Source of the DNA: JALZBL01 sp040004775 | Lineage (GTDB): Bacteria > Actinomycetota > Actinomycetes > Mycobacteriales > Jatrophihabitantaceae | NCBI GenBank assembly: GCA_040004775.1 | Contig: JBDUAD010000004.1 | Coordinates: 1-64,000, forward strand | Direction: 5' to 3' | Length of the DNA: 64,000 bases | Part shown: positions 43,201 through 50,862 of the stretch, in pieces | How positions within the stretch are numbered: the stretch's first letter is position 1 | Layout of the letters: each line of letters begins with the position of its first letter | The notes under the pieces: generated by a model | What the model saw: only the letters and a program-made list of their open reading frames with translations | What the model was told of the DNA's origin: nothing | Databases searched by the model: none | Position numbers and translations under genes: made by a program

Positions 43201-43623
43201 CGCCGTCGGCAGGCTGCGGCTGAGGCCATGAACGCCATCGCCCGCCGCGCGGCCGCCGGCGACGCCGACGCCATCGCGGCAGTCGATGGCGAGGCGGTGT
43301 CCTCGCCGGAGCCGGCGGATGCTCCGACCGGCACCGCGACGGTGTCGGCGGACGAGGTCGAGGAAGTGGTAGCGGCCTATCGCGAGGCGGAGGTGTTCGC
43401 GCCGGCCGGCGGCCTCGGCGACGATGCCGAGTACGACACCGAGGTCCACACGTCCGACGGACACCTTTCGGAGAACACGGGCGCGGCGCCCTCGGCCGCC
43501 GGGCAGATCGCGGCCGGTGAGCCGTCGACCAATGGGGCCGGCCGCGGTCCCCGCCGGCGCCGCGCGGCGAGTCGGCCGGCCGGACCGCCGCAGCCGGTCG
43601 GAACCCACGCGCGCGGCAGCTGA
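40276..43623 (+). CDS. rne: Ribonuclease E/G family protein
   Basis: This is an endoribonuclease of 1115 residues. Residues 1 to about 515 are a disordered Ala/Pro/Glu/Arg-rich extension with repeated RRRR patches (likely RNA-binding). The S1 domain spans about 520-600 (HYVTRASATSYVGNVYLGRVQNVLPSMEAAFVDIG). The RNase H-like/DNase I-like catalytic core has MVVIDVNTGKFTG (around 814) and IIVIDFIDM (around 857). The Zn-link CEHCHGRG lies near 919, and a tail of about 180 residues follows. The arrangement (scaffold N-terminal, not C-terminal) is that of actinobacterial RNase E. It is followed by rplU-rpmA-obgE as usual. Confidence 0.95.
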   Translation: MLDNDTSPTEPTTGSPTQPADGGGFSSGSGPADNARAADNAGAADTAPAAGITATPPTKALRARRPRKSAAPDASASTEVGPPIAPGANPSPADSSTVHAPAKARAPRRRAPIVASADLGPSGPPDREAPPSPEALAPSEGPTPSEAPTRPARSRRRTATSNAPAPDAAGVSALSAPPEAAENSGSAESAESAPAAPRRRRNARRATPDAAGTADSAPAAGTAAAANGDPAPDSGPSPDSDPAPASRPARRRATRPPLAPTFGAPTSDEPEAPDPVAGPSASAPVATPSVLFVAPAEEAAAAAPAARRRRRATSDGVAASVAHAGSDAAPAPDADDEADAPVPADAPDAELEATAQLTDDDSAEDVDGDGSRRRRRRGRRGRGARSGADDDGATAGPSDESDGADAPAGDTPAESGDTEPDAAEGSSSSHRRRRRRRSGDDADAPADEATAPSARRTRERAPGRGTKNDESARSGDDEVRGIRGSSRLEAKRQRRRDGRDTGRRRAPILSDAEFLARRESVDRVMAVRQRGDRTQIAILEDGILVEHYVTRASATSYVGNVYLGRVQNVLPSMEAAFVDIGKGRNGVLYAGEVNWDAAGLEGRARAIEAAMRSGDALLVQVTKDPIGHKGARLTSQISLPGRFLVYVPGGGMTGISRKLPDTERTRLKAILKKIVPDEAGVIVRTAAEGASEEDLTSDVERLKAEWDSIQARAARPGDAPALVHGEPDLATRVVRDVFNEDFASMIVDGDEAWTQVSEYVQSVAPDLAARVHRHTGTADVFTELRVDEQLAKALDRKVWLPSGGSLVIDRTEAMVVIDVNTGKFTGSGGNLEQTVTRNNLEAAEEIVRQLRLRDVGGIIVIDFIDMVLESNRDLVLRRLTECLGRDRTKHQVAEVTSLGLVQMTRKRVGEGLLEAFSEPCEHCHGRGVLVHSEPIERRTGESGQLSEDPGPPAAKRTRRTKAQRVEDQREAEEAARRRQAAAEAMNAIARRAAAGDADAIAAVDGEAVSSPEPADAPTGTATVSADEVEEVVAAYREAEVFAPAGGLGDDAEYDTEVHTSDGHLSENTGAAPSAAGQIAAGEPSTNGAGRGPRRRRAASRPAGPPQPVGTHARGS

Positions 43624-43660
43624 GCCGGCCGCCGGGCCGGGCTGCGGTGCATCCGCGGCT

Positions 43661-43690
43661 TTGCTGTGGTTCGGACGGGTGTCGTAGACT
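43661..43690 (+). promoter_or_regulatory. Candidate promoter of rplU-rpmA
   Basis: TTGCTG (43661-43666), an 18-base spacer and TAGACT (43685-43690) form the best -35/-10 pair in the window. It implies a 5' leader of about 125 bases before rplU. Confidence 0.5.
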
Positions 43691-43754
43691 GACCGACGGC
43701 CTATCGCGAGGTGGGACTTACGCGTGTCCACGCCGGCCCGGGCTGACACCCGAT

Positions 43755-43815
43755 CCGGCACCGCGGTGCACGCGCACGACTAGATCGTGCTTTCGATCAG
43801 CTAGGAGTGGAGAGC
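43755..43815 (+). promoter_or_regulatory. Structured 5' leader of rplU (possible r-protein autoregulation)
   Basis: A perfect 12-base palindrome GCACCGCGGTGC (43759-43770) is followed by a hairpin, CTAG-ATCG (43780-43787) with CGAT (43794-43797) and CTAG (43801-43804). That hairpin ends next to GGAGAG (43809-43814), the rplU ribosome binding site. Pairing could hide the initiation region. L21 leaders are known in Firmicutes; a similar role here is inferred. Confidence 0.35.
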
Positions 43816-43820
43816 CAACG

Positions 43821-44234
43821 ATGTACGCCATCGTCAAGACCGGCGGCAAGCAGTACAAGGTCGCCAAAGGTGACGTCATCTCGATCGAGAAGCTCACCGC
43901 TGCCCCAGGCGAGGAAGTCGCTTTCCCGGCGATCCTGTTCGTGGACGGCGACGAGGTCACCCACGACCCGGCCGCTCTGGCCCAGGTGGCGGTCACAGGT
44001 GAGGTCGTCGCCCAGACCAAGGGGCCCAAGATCCGCATACACAAGTACAAGAACAAGACCGGCTACCACAAGCGCATGGGTCACCGTCAGAAGCTGACCG
44101 AGGTCCGCATCCTCAGCGTGGGCACCCGTGGCACGCGCACCGCGCCGGCGGCCGCGGCGACCGCCGACGCACCGGCGCCGACCCAGGCTGCGGCGCCTGC
44201 GACGTCCACTGCGACCGCGCTCGAGGAGGAGTAG
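43821..44234 (+). CDS. rplU: 50S ribosomal protein L21
   Basis: This protein of the large subunit binds 23S rRNA. It has 137 residues, of which about 102 are the conserved domain (MYAIVKTGGKQYKVAKGD, then IRIHKYKNKTGYHKRMGHRQ). The last ~35 residues are an Ala/Thr/Pro-rich tail ending EEE, which most L21 proteins lack. The ATG at 43821 fits GGAGAG six bases upstream. It sits two bases before rpmA. Confidence 0.97.
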   Translation: MYAIVKTGGKQYKVAKGDVISIEKLTAAPGEEVAFPAILFVDGDEVTHDPAALAQVAVTGEVVAQTKGPKIRIHKYKNKTGYHKRMGHRQKLTEVRILSVGTRGTRTAPAAAATADAPAPTQAAAPATSTATALEEE

Positions 44235-44236
44235 AA

Positions 44237-44503
44237 ATGGCACACAAAAAGGGTGCATCGAGCTCACGCAACGGGCGCGACTCCAACGCCCAGCGACTCG
44301 GCGTCAAGCGCTTCGGCGGCCAGGACGTCAACGCCGGCGAGATCCTCGTGCGCCAGCGGGGCACCAAGTTCCACCCCGGGGCCGGTGTCGGCCGCGGCAA
44401 GGACGACACCCTCTTCGCCCTGGTCGGGGGAGCGGTGCAGTTCGGCCAGACCCGTGGACGCAAGACCGTGTCGGTGCTCACCGACCAGGCCGCCGCACAG
44501 TAA
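44237..44503 (+). CDS. rpmA: 50S ribosomal protein L27
   Basis: This 88-residue protein reaches the peptidyl-transferase centre with its N-terminal tail. It has MAHKKGASSSRNGRDSNAQR and GGQDVNAGEILVRQRGTKFHPG. It has the direct MAHKK start, so no N-terminal cleavage as in Firmicutes is needed. It is followed by a strong hairpin before obgE. Confidence 0.97.
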   Translation: MAHKKGASSSRNGRDSNAQRLGVKRFGGQDVNAGEILVRQRGTKFHPGAGVGRGKDDTLFALVGGAVQFGQTRGRKTVSVLTDQAAAQ

Positions 44504-44519
44504 CGGTTAGAGCACCACT

Positions 44520-44554
44520 GAAGGCGGGCCCGGACATCTCCGGCGCCCGCCTTC
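44520..44554 (+). terminator. Strong hairpin after rpmA
   Basis: GAAGGCGGGC (44520-44529) pairs with GCCCGCCTTC (44545-44554), extended inside by CCGGA/TCCGG around a four-base loop, with one bulged C: about 15 base pairs. Only a weak T tract follows, as is common for actinobacterial terminators. It would end or attenuate the rplU-rpmA transcript before obgE. Confidence 0.7.
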
Positions 44555-44622
44555 GTTGCATCATCGCCTCGTTCTCCAGCAGTACACCGCGTACGCACCA
44601 GCGCCACAGGAAGGAGCATCCG

Positions 44623-46137
44623 ATGGCCGCGTTCGTCGACCGGGTGGTGCTCCACGTCGCGGCCGGTAACGGTGGCCACGGGTGCGCCTCGGTGCACCGC
44701 GAGAAGTTCAAGCCCCTCGGTGGCCCCGACGGCGGCAACGGCGGCCGCGGCGGCGACGTCGTCCTGATCGTCGACGCCGGCGTGCACACGCTGCTCGACT
44801 TCCACTTCCATCCGCATCAGCGCGCGGGCAACGGTAAGGCCGGGGCGGGCAACAACCGCAGCGGGGCCGAGGGCGCCGACCTGGAGCTGCGGGTGCCGCC
44901 GGGCACGGTGGTGCTCGACGAGCAGGGCGAGGTGCTGGCCGATCTCACCGGCGACGGCACCCGCTTCGTGGTCGCCGCGGGCGGGCACGGCGGGCTGGGC
45001 AACGCCGCCCTGGCGTCGACCCGCCGCAAGGCGCCCGGCTTCGCGTTGCTGGGCGAGCCCGGCGACGTGCGTGACGTCGTCCTCGAGCTCAAGAGCATGG
45101 CCGACGTCGGGCTGGTCGGCTTTCCTTCGGCCGGCAAGTCCTCGCTCATCGCCGCGCTCTCGGCCGCCCGCCCCAAGATCGCCGACTACCCGTTCACGAC
45201 GTTGGTGCCCAACCTCGGTGTGGTCAGCGCGGGGGAGACGGTTTACACGGTGGCCGACGTGCCCGGCCTCATCCCCGGCGCGGCCGAGGGCAAGGGGCTG
45301 GGTCTGGACTTCCTGCGCCACATCGAGCGCTGCTCAGTGCTCCTGCACGTGCTCGACTGCGCCACCCTCGACCCCGGCCGCGACCCGCTCAGCGATCTGG
45401 ACGCGATCGAGGCCGAGCTCGGCCAGTACGCCGGCACCCTGGGCGACCTGCTCGAGCGACCGCGCCTGCTGGCCCTGAACAAGGTCGATGTCGCCGACGG
45501 CCGCGATCTCGCCGCGCTGGTGCGCCCAGAACTCGAAGCCCGCGGAATGCGGGTTTTCGAGATTTCCGCGGTCAGCCACGAGGGACTGCGGGAGCTGTCC
45601 TTCGCCCTGGCCGAGCTGGTGCGCGAGGCCCGCGCGGTGCGCCCCGAGCCCGAAGCGGAACGGATCGTGCTACGTCCCCGTCCGGTGGACGCCGCAGATT
45701 TCACCGTTGAGGCCGTCTCGGACGCCGACGACGCGTTCGTCGTGCGCGGCACGAAGCCCGAGCGCTGGATCCGCCAGACCGCGTTCGACAACGACGAAGC
45801 CGTCGGTTTCCTCGCCGACCGGCTGGCCAAGCTGGGCGTCGAGGACGCGCTGCGCGATGCCGGCGCGCGCCCCGGCGCGGCGGTGACCATCGGCGACGTC
45901 ACCTTCGACTTCGAGCCGACGGGGGGCATGGCCGACGACGCCTACATCCCCACTCGGCGTGGCAACGACGTGCGCCTGGAGGACAGCGGGCGCGTGGGCG
46001 CCGACGTCCGCCTGGCGGCCAAGCGGGCCCGGCGGGCCGGTGCGCGCGGCGAACTCGGTCCCGACTGGGAGGCTGCGCTGGCTTCTGCGCGCACCGCGCC
46101 GCTGGACCCCGCGGCCGACACCGGTGAGCCGGGCTGA
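44623..46137 (+). CDS. obgE: GTPase ObgE/CgtA
   Basis: This essential GTPase acts in 50S assembly and stress control. It has 504 residues. The glycine-rich Obg fold (1-158) includes GGPDGGNGGRGGDV. The G domain has P-loop GFPSAGKSS (166-174), DVPGLIPGA and NKVD. A C-terminal OCT domain (about 345-430) and a basic tail follow. The ATG at 44623 has AGGAAGGAG upstream. The 3' end overlaps proB by 14 bases. Confidence 0.97.
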   Translation: MAAFVDRVVLHVAAGNGGHGCASVHREKFKPLGGPDGGNGGRGGDVVLIVDAGVHTLLDFHFHPHQRAGNGKAGAGNNRSGAEGADLELRVPPGTVVLDEQGEVLADLTGDGTRFVVAAGGHGGLGNAALASTRRKAPGFALLGEPGDVRDVVLELKSMADVGLVGFPSAGKSSLIAALSAARPKIADYPFTTLVPNLGVVSAGETVYTVADVPGLIPGAAEGKGLGLDFLRHIERCSVLLHVLDCATLDPGRDPLSDLDAIEAELGQYAGTLGDLLERPRLLALNKVDVADGRDLAALVRPELEARGMRVFEISAVSHEGLRELSFALAELVREARAVRPEPEAERIVLRPRPVDAADFTVEAVSDADDAFVVRGTKPERWIRQTAFDNDEAVGFLADRLAKLGVEDALRDAGARPGAAVTIGDVTFDFEPTGGMADDAYIPTRRGNDVRLEDSGRVGADVRLAAKRARRAGARGELGPDWEAALASARTAPLDPAADTGEPG

Positions 46138-47218
46138 CATCGCGGCCGCGGCCCGCACCGTGGTCAAGGTCGGGTCGTCGTCGCTCACCGCGCGCGGGCG
46201 CATCGACGCCGGCCGCATCGACGGCCTCGTGGACGCCCTGGCCGCGCGCCGCGCGACCGGCCGTCAGGTGGTGCTGGTCTCCTCCGGGGCGATCGCCGCC
46301 GGCATGGGTCCGCTGGGGTTGCGGGCACGACCGCGGGACCTGGCTACGCAGCAGGCCGCGGCCAGCGTGGGGCAGCAGTTGCTGGCCGAGCGCTACGCCG
46401 CCTCCTTCGCCCGCTTCAACTTGACCGTCGGCCAGGTGCTGCTGACCGCCGATGACCTGCACCGCCGAGTGACCTTTCGCAATGCTCAGCGCACGATGGA
46501 GCGCCTGCTGGCCCTGGGCGTCATCCCGATCGTCAACGAGAACGACACAGTAGCCACCCACGAGATCCGCTTCGGCGACAACGACCGATTGGCCGCGCTG
46601 GTCGCTCACCTGGTACACGCCGATGCGCTGGTGCTCCTGTCCGACGTCGACGGGTTGTTCGACGGCGACCCGCGCCGGCCCGGGGCGACCCTGATCGATC
46701 AGGTCACCGGACCGGAGGAAGTGGCGCGGGTGCGCTTGGCCGGTTCGAGCAGCGCAGTCGGTTCCGGCGGTATGGCCACCAAGCTCGAAGCGGCGACGAT
46801 CGCCACCGGATCCGGCATGTCGGTGTTGCTAGCTCGCGCCGGTGCGGTGGGTGAGGCCCTGGAGGGTCGCGGCGGCACGGCGTTTCCCCCAACCGGACGC
46901 CGCACCGCGTCTCGGCTGTTCTGGCTCGAGCACGCCACCACTCCGCGTGGGCGCATTGTGCTCGACGCCGGCGCAGTGCGCGCGGTGGTCGAGCGCCGGG
47001 CGTCGTTGCTGCCGGCCGGCGTGGTCGACGTGATCGGCGAGTTCGCAGCCGGCGACCCGGTGGAGATGGTCGGGCCGGATGGCGCCGCTGTCGCTCGCGG
47101 GCTCGTCGCCTTCGATTCCCACGACCTGCCGGCCACGTTCGGCAAGTCCTCACCCGACCTGCCGGCCGAGCTGCGCCGCGAGGTCGTGCACCGCGACGAC
47201 ATCGTCCTGTTGCGCTGA
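46124..47218 (+). CDS. proB: Glutamate 5-kinase
   Basis: This is the first step of proline synthesis, phosphorylating glutamate. It has 364 residues. The amino acid kinase domain has VVKVGSSSLT, VLVSSGAIAAGM, VIPIVNENDTV and GSGGMATKLEAA. A PUA domain (about 275-355) follows, as in long ProB enzymes. The GTG at 46124 lies inside the end of obgE; the frame is open upstream, but that is shadow. proA is not adjacent: two small genes lie between. Confidence 0.96.
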   Translation: MSRADIAAAARTVVKVGSSSLTARGRIDAGRIDGLVDALAARRATGRQVVLVSSGAIAAGMGPLGLRARPRDLATQQAAASVGQQLLAERYAASFARFNLTVGQVLLTADDLHRRVTFRNAQRTMERLLALGVIPIVNENDTVATHEIRFGDNDRLAALVAHLVHADALVLLSDVDGLFDGDPRRPGATLIDQVTGPEEVARVRLAGSSSAVGSGGMATKLEAATIATGSGMSVLLARAGAVGEALEGRGGTAFPPTGRRTASRLFWLEHATTPRGRIVLDAGAVRAVVERRASLLPAGVVDVIGEFAAGDPVEMVGPDGAAVARGLVAFDSHDLPATFGKSSPDLPAELRREVVHRDDIVLLR

Positions 47219-47258
47219 TCGCCCGTCCAGCATGCCCCTGCGGAAGGAGGAACACACG

Positions 47259-47738
47259 ATGCGTAACGTCGTTCTCGGCGCTGTGGCTCTCTTCGTGGTC
47301 ATAGGTGTCGTCGGCGCAGTGGCGCGAAGCGGTGGCTCGAAGGACAACAACACCGATGCGGCAACCGGCACTGTCTCGGTTGTCGTGATCACCACGGTCA
47401 AGGCGACCGGTACGATAACGGCCACGCCTTCCGCGGCGGCCACGGCCGGGGCCGCACTTCCGATACAAGACGGCGATTGGCGGCTGGAAGCGCTGCGTAC
47501 CGGGCACACCATCTCGGGTCACTTCAAGTCCTATGCGCGCATCACGTACACCGGCCAAGACACCGACGGGGGCTCGAATGTCTTCGCACTCACCGTCTTC
47601 AAGGACGGAAAGACGGTCGGCCTTCTCAACGGTTCGGTCAAGGAGGTAGCGCCCGGTAAGACCGTGACCGTCCAGTTCCTGTCTGCTGATTGGTTCGTCA
47701 GCGGACCGTACGAATACGACTTCCAGAAGCAACGTTGA
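47259..47738 (+). CDS. Hypothetical exported protein with FxLYD-like domain
   Basis: This 159-residue protein has an N-terminal helix or uncleaved signal (about 4-22), a Thr/Ala/Val-rich linker, and a C-terminal beta-sandwich of about 80 residues. That domain reads ARITYTGQDTDGGSNVFALTVFKDGKTVG to VKEVAPGKTVTVQF, matching the FxLYD pattern. AAGGAGGAA before the ATG at 47259 is a strong ribosome binding site. The function is unknown. It sits between proB and proA without an obvious link to proline. Confidence 0.72.
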   Translation: MRNVVLGAVALFVVIGVVGAVARSGGSKDNNTDAATGTVSVVVITTVKATGTITATPSAAATAGAALPIQDGDWRLEALRTGHTISGHFKSYARITYTGQDTDGGSNVFALTVFKDGKTVGLLNGSVKEVAPGKTVTVQFLSADWFVSGPYEYDFQKQR

Positions 47739-47835
47739 TCTACGTCGAGTTCTGAGGTGAACCGGGCTCGCTTCGGCGGCGTGTGGGCAGCGTCGACACC
47801 GTGCCGACTGTTGCGCCCAGCCAAGGAGCCCGACT

Positions 47836-48233
47836 GTGCCCGCATTTCCGTCTGTCGCCCATGTCGCCGTCACGGTGACCGACCTCGACCGCAGTACCGC
47901 GTGGTACAGCGCGTTGCTCGGCTCCGATCCCGTCCTCGACGAGGACGAAGAAGCCGGCGACTTCCACCACACCGTTTTCGTGTTGAACGGTGGCCAGCTG
48001 TTCGGCCTGCACACCCATCCCGCGGGCGTCGGTGACGAGTTCGACCCACTGCGTACGGGCCTGGACCACGTGGCCTTTGCCTGCGCCGATCGTGCGAGTC
48101 TGCGGACGTGGGCCGACCACCTCGACTCACTCGGCGTGACCCACGGCGGGATCAAGGACGCGTCTTACGCTCCGGCGTCTCCTTCCGCGACCCTGATGGC
48201 ATAGCCCTCGAGTTCTTTGCTCCGCCGGCCTGA
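47836..48233 (+). pseudogene. VOC (glyoxalase/bleomycin resistance) family protein with 3' frameshift
   Basis: The VOC fold starts at GTG 47836 with AAGGAG seven bases upstream and reads HVAVTVTDLDRSTAWYSALLG to LDHVAFACADRASLRTW. Near 48170 the frame is lost; the present frame stops at 48204 after an unrelated tail. One base added there restores GVSFRDPDGIALEFFAPPA with a stop at 48233, the normal VOC ending. The restored part holds the final Glu metal ligand (ALEFF), so the protein as read (122 residues) would lack a site residue. It is a one-base deletion or a sequencing error. Confidence 0.75.
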
Positions 48234-48268
48234 GTGGGCGCCGATCCGAATCCGGTCCCGACCCGACC

Positions 48269-48281
48269 TAAGCTGATTGCC
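48269..48281 (+). promoter_or_regulatory. -10 box for leaderless proA
   Basis: TAAGCT at 48269-48274, seven bases before the ATG at 48282. It makes proA independent of proB. Confidence 0.55.
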
Positions 48282-49577
48282 ATGGAGGCGTCGGTCGATC
48301 AGCCCGAGGACCCCGACCCCGTACGGGAGGACGTCGACGCCGTACGTGCGGTGGCCACGCAGGCGCGCGCGGCCGCGGTGGAACTGGCCACCCTGAGCCG
48401 CAGCGTCAAGGACGCCGCCCTGCTGGCCATGGCCGACGCGCTCCACAGCGCGACGGACCGCGTCCTCGCCGCCAACGCCCACGACGTGGACGCCGCCGAG
48501 GCGGCCGGCACGGCGGCCGGCCTACTCGACCGCCTGCGGCTCACGCCCGAGCGGGTCACGGCCATGGCCGACGGTCTGCGTTCGGTGGCCGCCCTGCCGG
48601 ACCCGGTCGGTGAGGTGGTGCGCGGCTACACCGCGGCCAACGGCCTGCAGATGGAGCAGCGGCGCGTGCCGTTCGGCGTGGTGGCGATCGTCTACGAGGC
48701 GCGCCCGAACGTCACCGTGGACGCCGCCGGCCTGACCGTCAAGAGCGGCAACGCGGTGCTGCTACGTGGCTCGGGCGCCGCACATTCCACCAACCGGGTG
48801 CTGGTCGATTTACTCGATGCGGCCGGAGAGAAGGCCGGCCTGCCGCCGGACGCGGTCCAGTTGGTGCCCGGCACCGACCGCTCGAGCGTCGGTCACCTGC
48901 TGCGTGCCCGCGGCCTCGTCGACGTGGTCATTCCCCGCGGTGGTGCGGGGCTGATCGCCTACGTGGTCGACCACGCCACCGTGCCGGTGATCGAGACGGG
49001 AGTCGGCGTGTGCCACGTCTACGTCGACGCCGCAGCCGATCTCGACATGGCCGAACGCATCGTGCTCGACGCCAAGGTGTCACGCCCGAGCGTGTGCAAC
49101 TCGGCCGAGGTGCTGCTGGTTCACCGCGACCTGGCCGAGGGGTTCCTCCCCCGGGTGGTGACCGCGCTACAGGACGCCGGGGTCACCGTGCACGGCGACG
49201 CGTCGGTTCAGCACCTGCCTGGCGTCGTCGAGGCGGTCGAGGCCGACTGGTCCGAGGAGCACCTCTCGCTCGACATCGCCCTGCGCCTGGTCGACGACGT
49301 CGACGACGCAATCGCTCACATCCGCCGGCGCTCGACCGGCCACACCGAGGCCATTGTGACTGATGACCTCGCGGCCAGCCGCCGCTTCGTGGCCCGGGTG
49401 GACAGCGCCGCAGTGATGGTCAACGCGTCGACCCGCTTCACCGACGGGGGCGAGTTCGGGTTCGGCGCCGAGATCGGCATCTCCACCCAGAAGCTGCACG
49501 CGCGCGGGCCGATGGGCTTGCCGGAGCTGACCAGCACCAAGTGGGTCATCACGGGCGACGGTCAGGTGCGCGGCTAG
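48282..49577 (+). CDS. proA: Glutamate-5-semialdehyde dehydrogenase (gamma-glutamyl phosphate reductase)
   Basis: This is the second step of proline synthesis, NADPH reduction of glutamyl phosphate. It has 431 residues. The aldehyde-dehydrogenase-like fold has catalytic C272 in RPSVCNSAE, plus VPFGVVAIVYEARPNVT and GAEIGISTQKLHARGPMGL. A short acidic N-terminal extension precedes it. Its TAG overlaps the stop of the convergent DUF1707 gene in CTAG (49574-49577). Confidence 0.97.
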   Translation: MEASVDQPEDPDPVREDVDAVRAVATQARAAAVELATLSRSVKDAALLAMADALHSATDRVLAANAHDVDAAEAAGTAAGLLDRLRLTPERVTAMADGLRSVAALPDPVGEVVRGYTAANGLQMEQRRVPFGVVAIVYEARPNVTVDAAGLTVKSGNAVLLRGSGAAHSTNRVLVDLLDAAGEKAGLPPDAVQLVPGTDRSSVGHLLRARGLVDVVIPRGGAGLIAYVVDHATVPVIETGVGVCHVYVDAAADLDMAERIVLDAKVSRPSVCNSAEVLLVHRDLAEGFLPRVVTALQDAGVTVHGDASVQHLPGVVEAVEADWSEEHLSLDIALRLVDDVDDAIAHIRRRSTGHTEAIVTDDLAASRRFVARVDSAAVMVNASTRFTDGGEFGFGAEIGISTQKLHARGPMGLPELTSTKWVITGDGQVRG

Positions 49578-50041
49578 CGGCCACTTCCGTACGACCTGTC
49601 CGAGTACCGGCGACGGGCGGGGCCCGACCACCGGTGGCGCGCGAACCCGAACCAGAGCAACGGGAACACAAAGAACGGCGGGAAGCGCAGGAAAACCGTC
49701 CAGGCCACGGCGGCTAGCACCACCAGCACGAGGATGAGGCTGACCGGCAGGAACGGTCGACGACGAACGTCGGTTGGGGCGCCGACTGGCCCTCGAAAGC
49801 GGTAGAGCGGCGCGGGCGCTTGCGCCGGATCGGCCACCGGTGTCCCGCCGGGCAGGTCGGCGAACAGCGGTGAGAGGTCGGCCGCGGTGCGAGCGGCGAA
49901 GGCCCGCTCCAGGCGCTCGTCGTACTCAGCGGTGGCCAGGCGGCCGGCCCGTAGATGGTCGCCAAGACGCTCGGCGGCCCGCTGGCGTTCGGCGTCACCG
50001 ATGCGCAGCGCGGTGGTGGCGCCGGTTGAAGGGGTGGTCAT
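49574..50041 (-). CDS. DUF1707 domain-containing membrane protein
   Basis: This 155-residue protein has an N-terminal DUF1707 domain (LRIGDAERQRAAERLGDHLRAGRLATAEYDERLERAFAAR), a Pro-rich linker, and two closely spaced helices (about 98-135). The basic C-terminus is Arg/Ser/Tyr-rich. DUF1707 resembles SHOCT and is of unknown function. The ATG at 50041 has TACCGT six bases upstream on the minus strand. Confidence 0.88.
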   Translation of the reverse strand: MTTPSTGATTALRIGDAERQRAAERLGDHLRAGRLATAEYDERLERAFAARTAADLSPLFADLPGGTPVADPAQAPAPLYRFRGPVGAPTDVRRRPFLPVSLILVLVVLAAVAWTVFLRFPPFFVFPLLWFGFARHRWSGPARRRYSDRSYGSGR

Positions 50042-50053
50042 GACCCGACGGTA
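50042..50053 (-). promoter_or_regulatory. -10 box for leaderless DUF1707 gene
   Basis: On the minus strand TACCGT (50053-50048) stands six bases before the ATG at 50041. Confidence 0.5.
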
Positions 50054-50143
50054 ATCCTCATTACAACGGCGGGGCTCAGGGTTTCCCCTGAATTCGCGAC
50101 GGTCGGGCTCATTCGCCGACGGACGGGTTCAGCGGATCGTTCG

Positions 50144-50156
50144 TATGCTGCCCGGC
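50144..50156 (+). promoter_or_regulatory. -10 box for leaderless nadD
   Basis: TATGCT at 50144-50149, seven bases before the ATG at 50157. The ATG inside this box (50145) is in frame but would give four extra residues; the box argues for 50157. Confidence 0.55.
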
Positions 50157-50762
50157 ATGACCGCGACCGCGTCCGGGCGCCCGCGGGTGGGGGTGATGGG
50201 CGGGACCTTCGACCCCATTCATCACGGTCACCTCAGCGCCGCCAGCGAGGTCGCCGACCGGTTCGAGCTCGACGAAGTGATCTTCGTACCGACCGGTGAA
50301 CCGTGGCAGAAGAGCGGCCGGGTGGTCAGCCCGGCCGAGGACCGCTACTTGATGACCGTGATCGCCACCGCGTCCAACCCGCGGTTCTGGGTCAGCCGGG
50401 TCGACGTCGACCGCGGGGGTGCGACCTACACCCTCGACACGTTGCACGACATCGCCGCCATCCGTCCGCAAGCCGAGCTGTACTTCATCACCGGTGCCGA
50501 TGCGCTGGCCCAGATCCTGTCGTGGAGGGAGCCGCAGGCGCTGCTCGCCGCTGCACACTTCATCGGCGTGACCCGGCCGGGCTACGAGCTCTCCGACGCC
50601 CACCTGCCACAGCGCCAGGTCACCCTGGTCGACGTTCCGGCACTGGCCATCTCCTCCAGCCTGTGCCGGGAGCGCGTGGCCGCCGGTCGCCCGGTCTGGT
50701 ACCTCGTGCCCGACGGCGTCGTGCAGTACATCAACAAGCACCGGCTCTACCGGCCGGCCTGA
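50157..50762 (+). CDS. nadD: Nicotinate-nucleotide adenylyltransferase
   Basis: This enzyme forms deamido-NAD from nicotinate mononucleotide and ATP. It has 201 residues. The nucleotidyltransferase start is VGVMGGTFDPIHHGHLSAA (HxGH at 22-25); SSSLCRERVAAGRPVWYLVPDGVVQYI is the C-terminal ISSTxIR-like block, here ISSSLCR. It shares the route with pncB at 7301. rsfS follows 130 bases on, the usual order. Confidence 0.96.
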   Translation: MTATASGRPRVGVMGGTFDPIHHGHLSAASEVADRFELDEVIFVPTGEPWQKSGRVVSPAEDRYLMTVIATASNPRFWVSRVDVDRGGATYTLDTLHDIAAIRPQAELYFITGADALAQILSWREPQALLAAAHFIGVTRPGYELSDAHLPQRQVTLVDVPALAISSSLCRERVAAGRPVWYLVPDGVVQYINKHRLYRPA

Positions 50763-50803
50763 TTCGGCCGACGCCGGCCGACGGGCCGCGGGCCGCGGGC
50801 CGT

Positions 50804-50817
50804 TAGAGTTGTTCCTC
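50804..50817 (+). promoter_or_regulatory. -10 box for leaderless leader ORF of rsfS
   Basis: TAGAGT at 50804-50809, eight bases before the GTG at 50818. The start it points to is not that of rsfS but of a short ORF 75 bases upstream in the same frame. Confidence 0.45.
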
Positions 50818-50862
50818 GTGTGCTCAGCAGGAAACGCGGCCGTGACCGCGACCGCTCGATGA
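50818..50862 (+). CDS. Leader ORF ahead of rsfS, in the rsfS frame
   Basis: This 14-codon ORF, VCSAGNAAVTATAR then TGA, begins where a leaderless transcript would start. Its last part (VTATAR) comes from the first unit of a 17-bp repeat, whose later unit supplies the rsfS start MTAT. It ends in an ATGA overlap with the next mini-ORF (50859-50879), which in turn overlaps another (50876-50896) that overlaps the rsfS GTG. It could be the old rsfS start, separated by repeat expansion. Confidence 0.4.
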   Translation: MCSAGNAAVTATAR

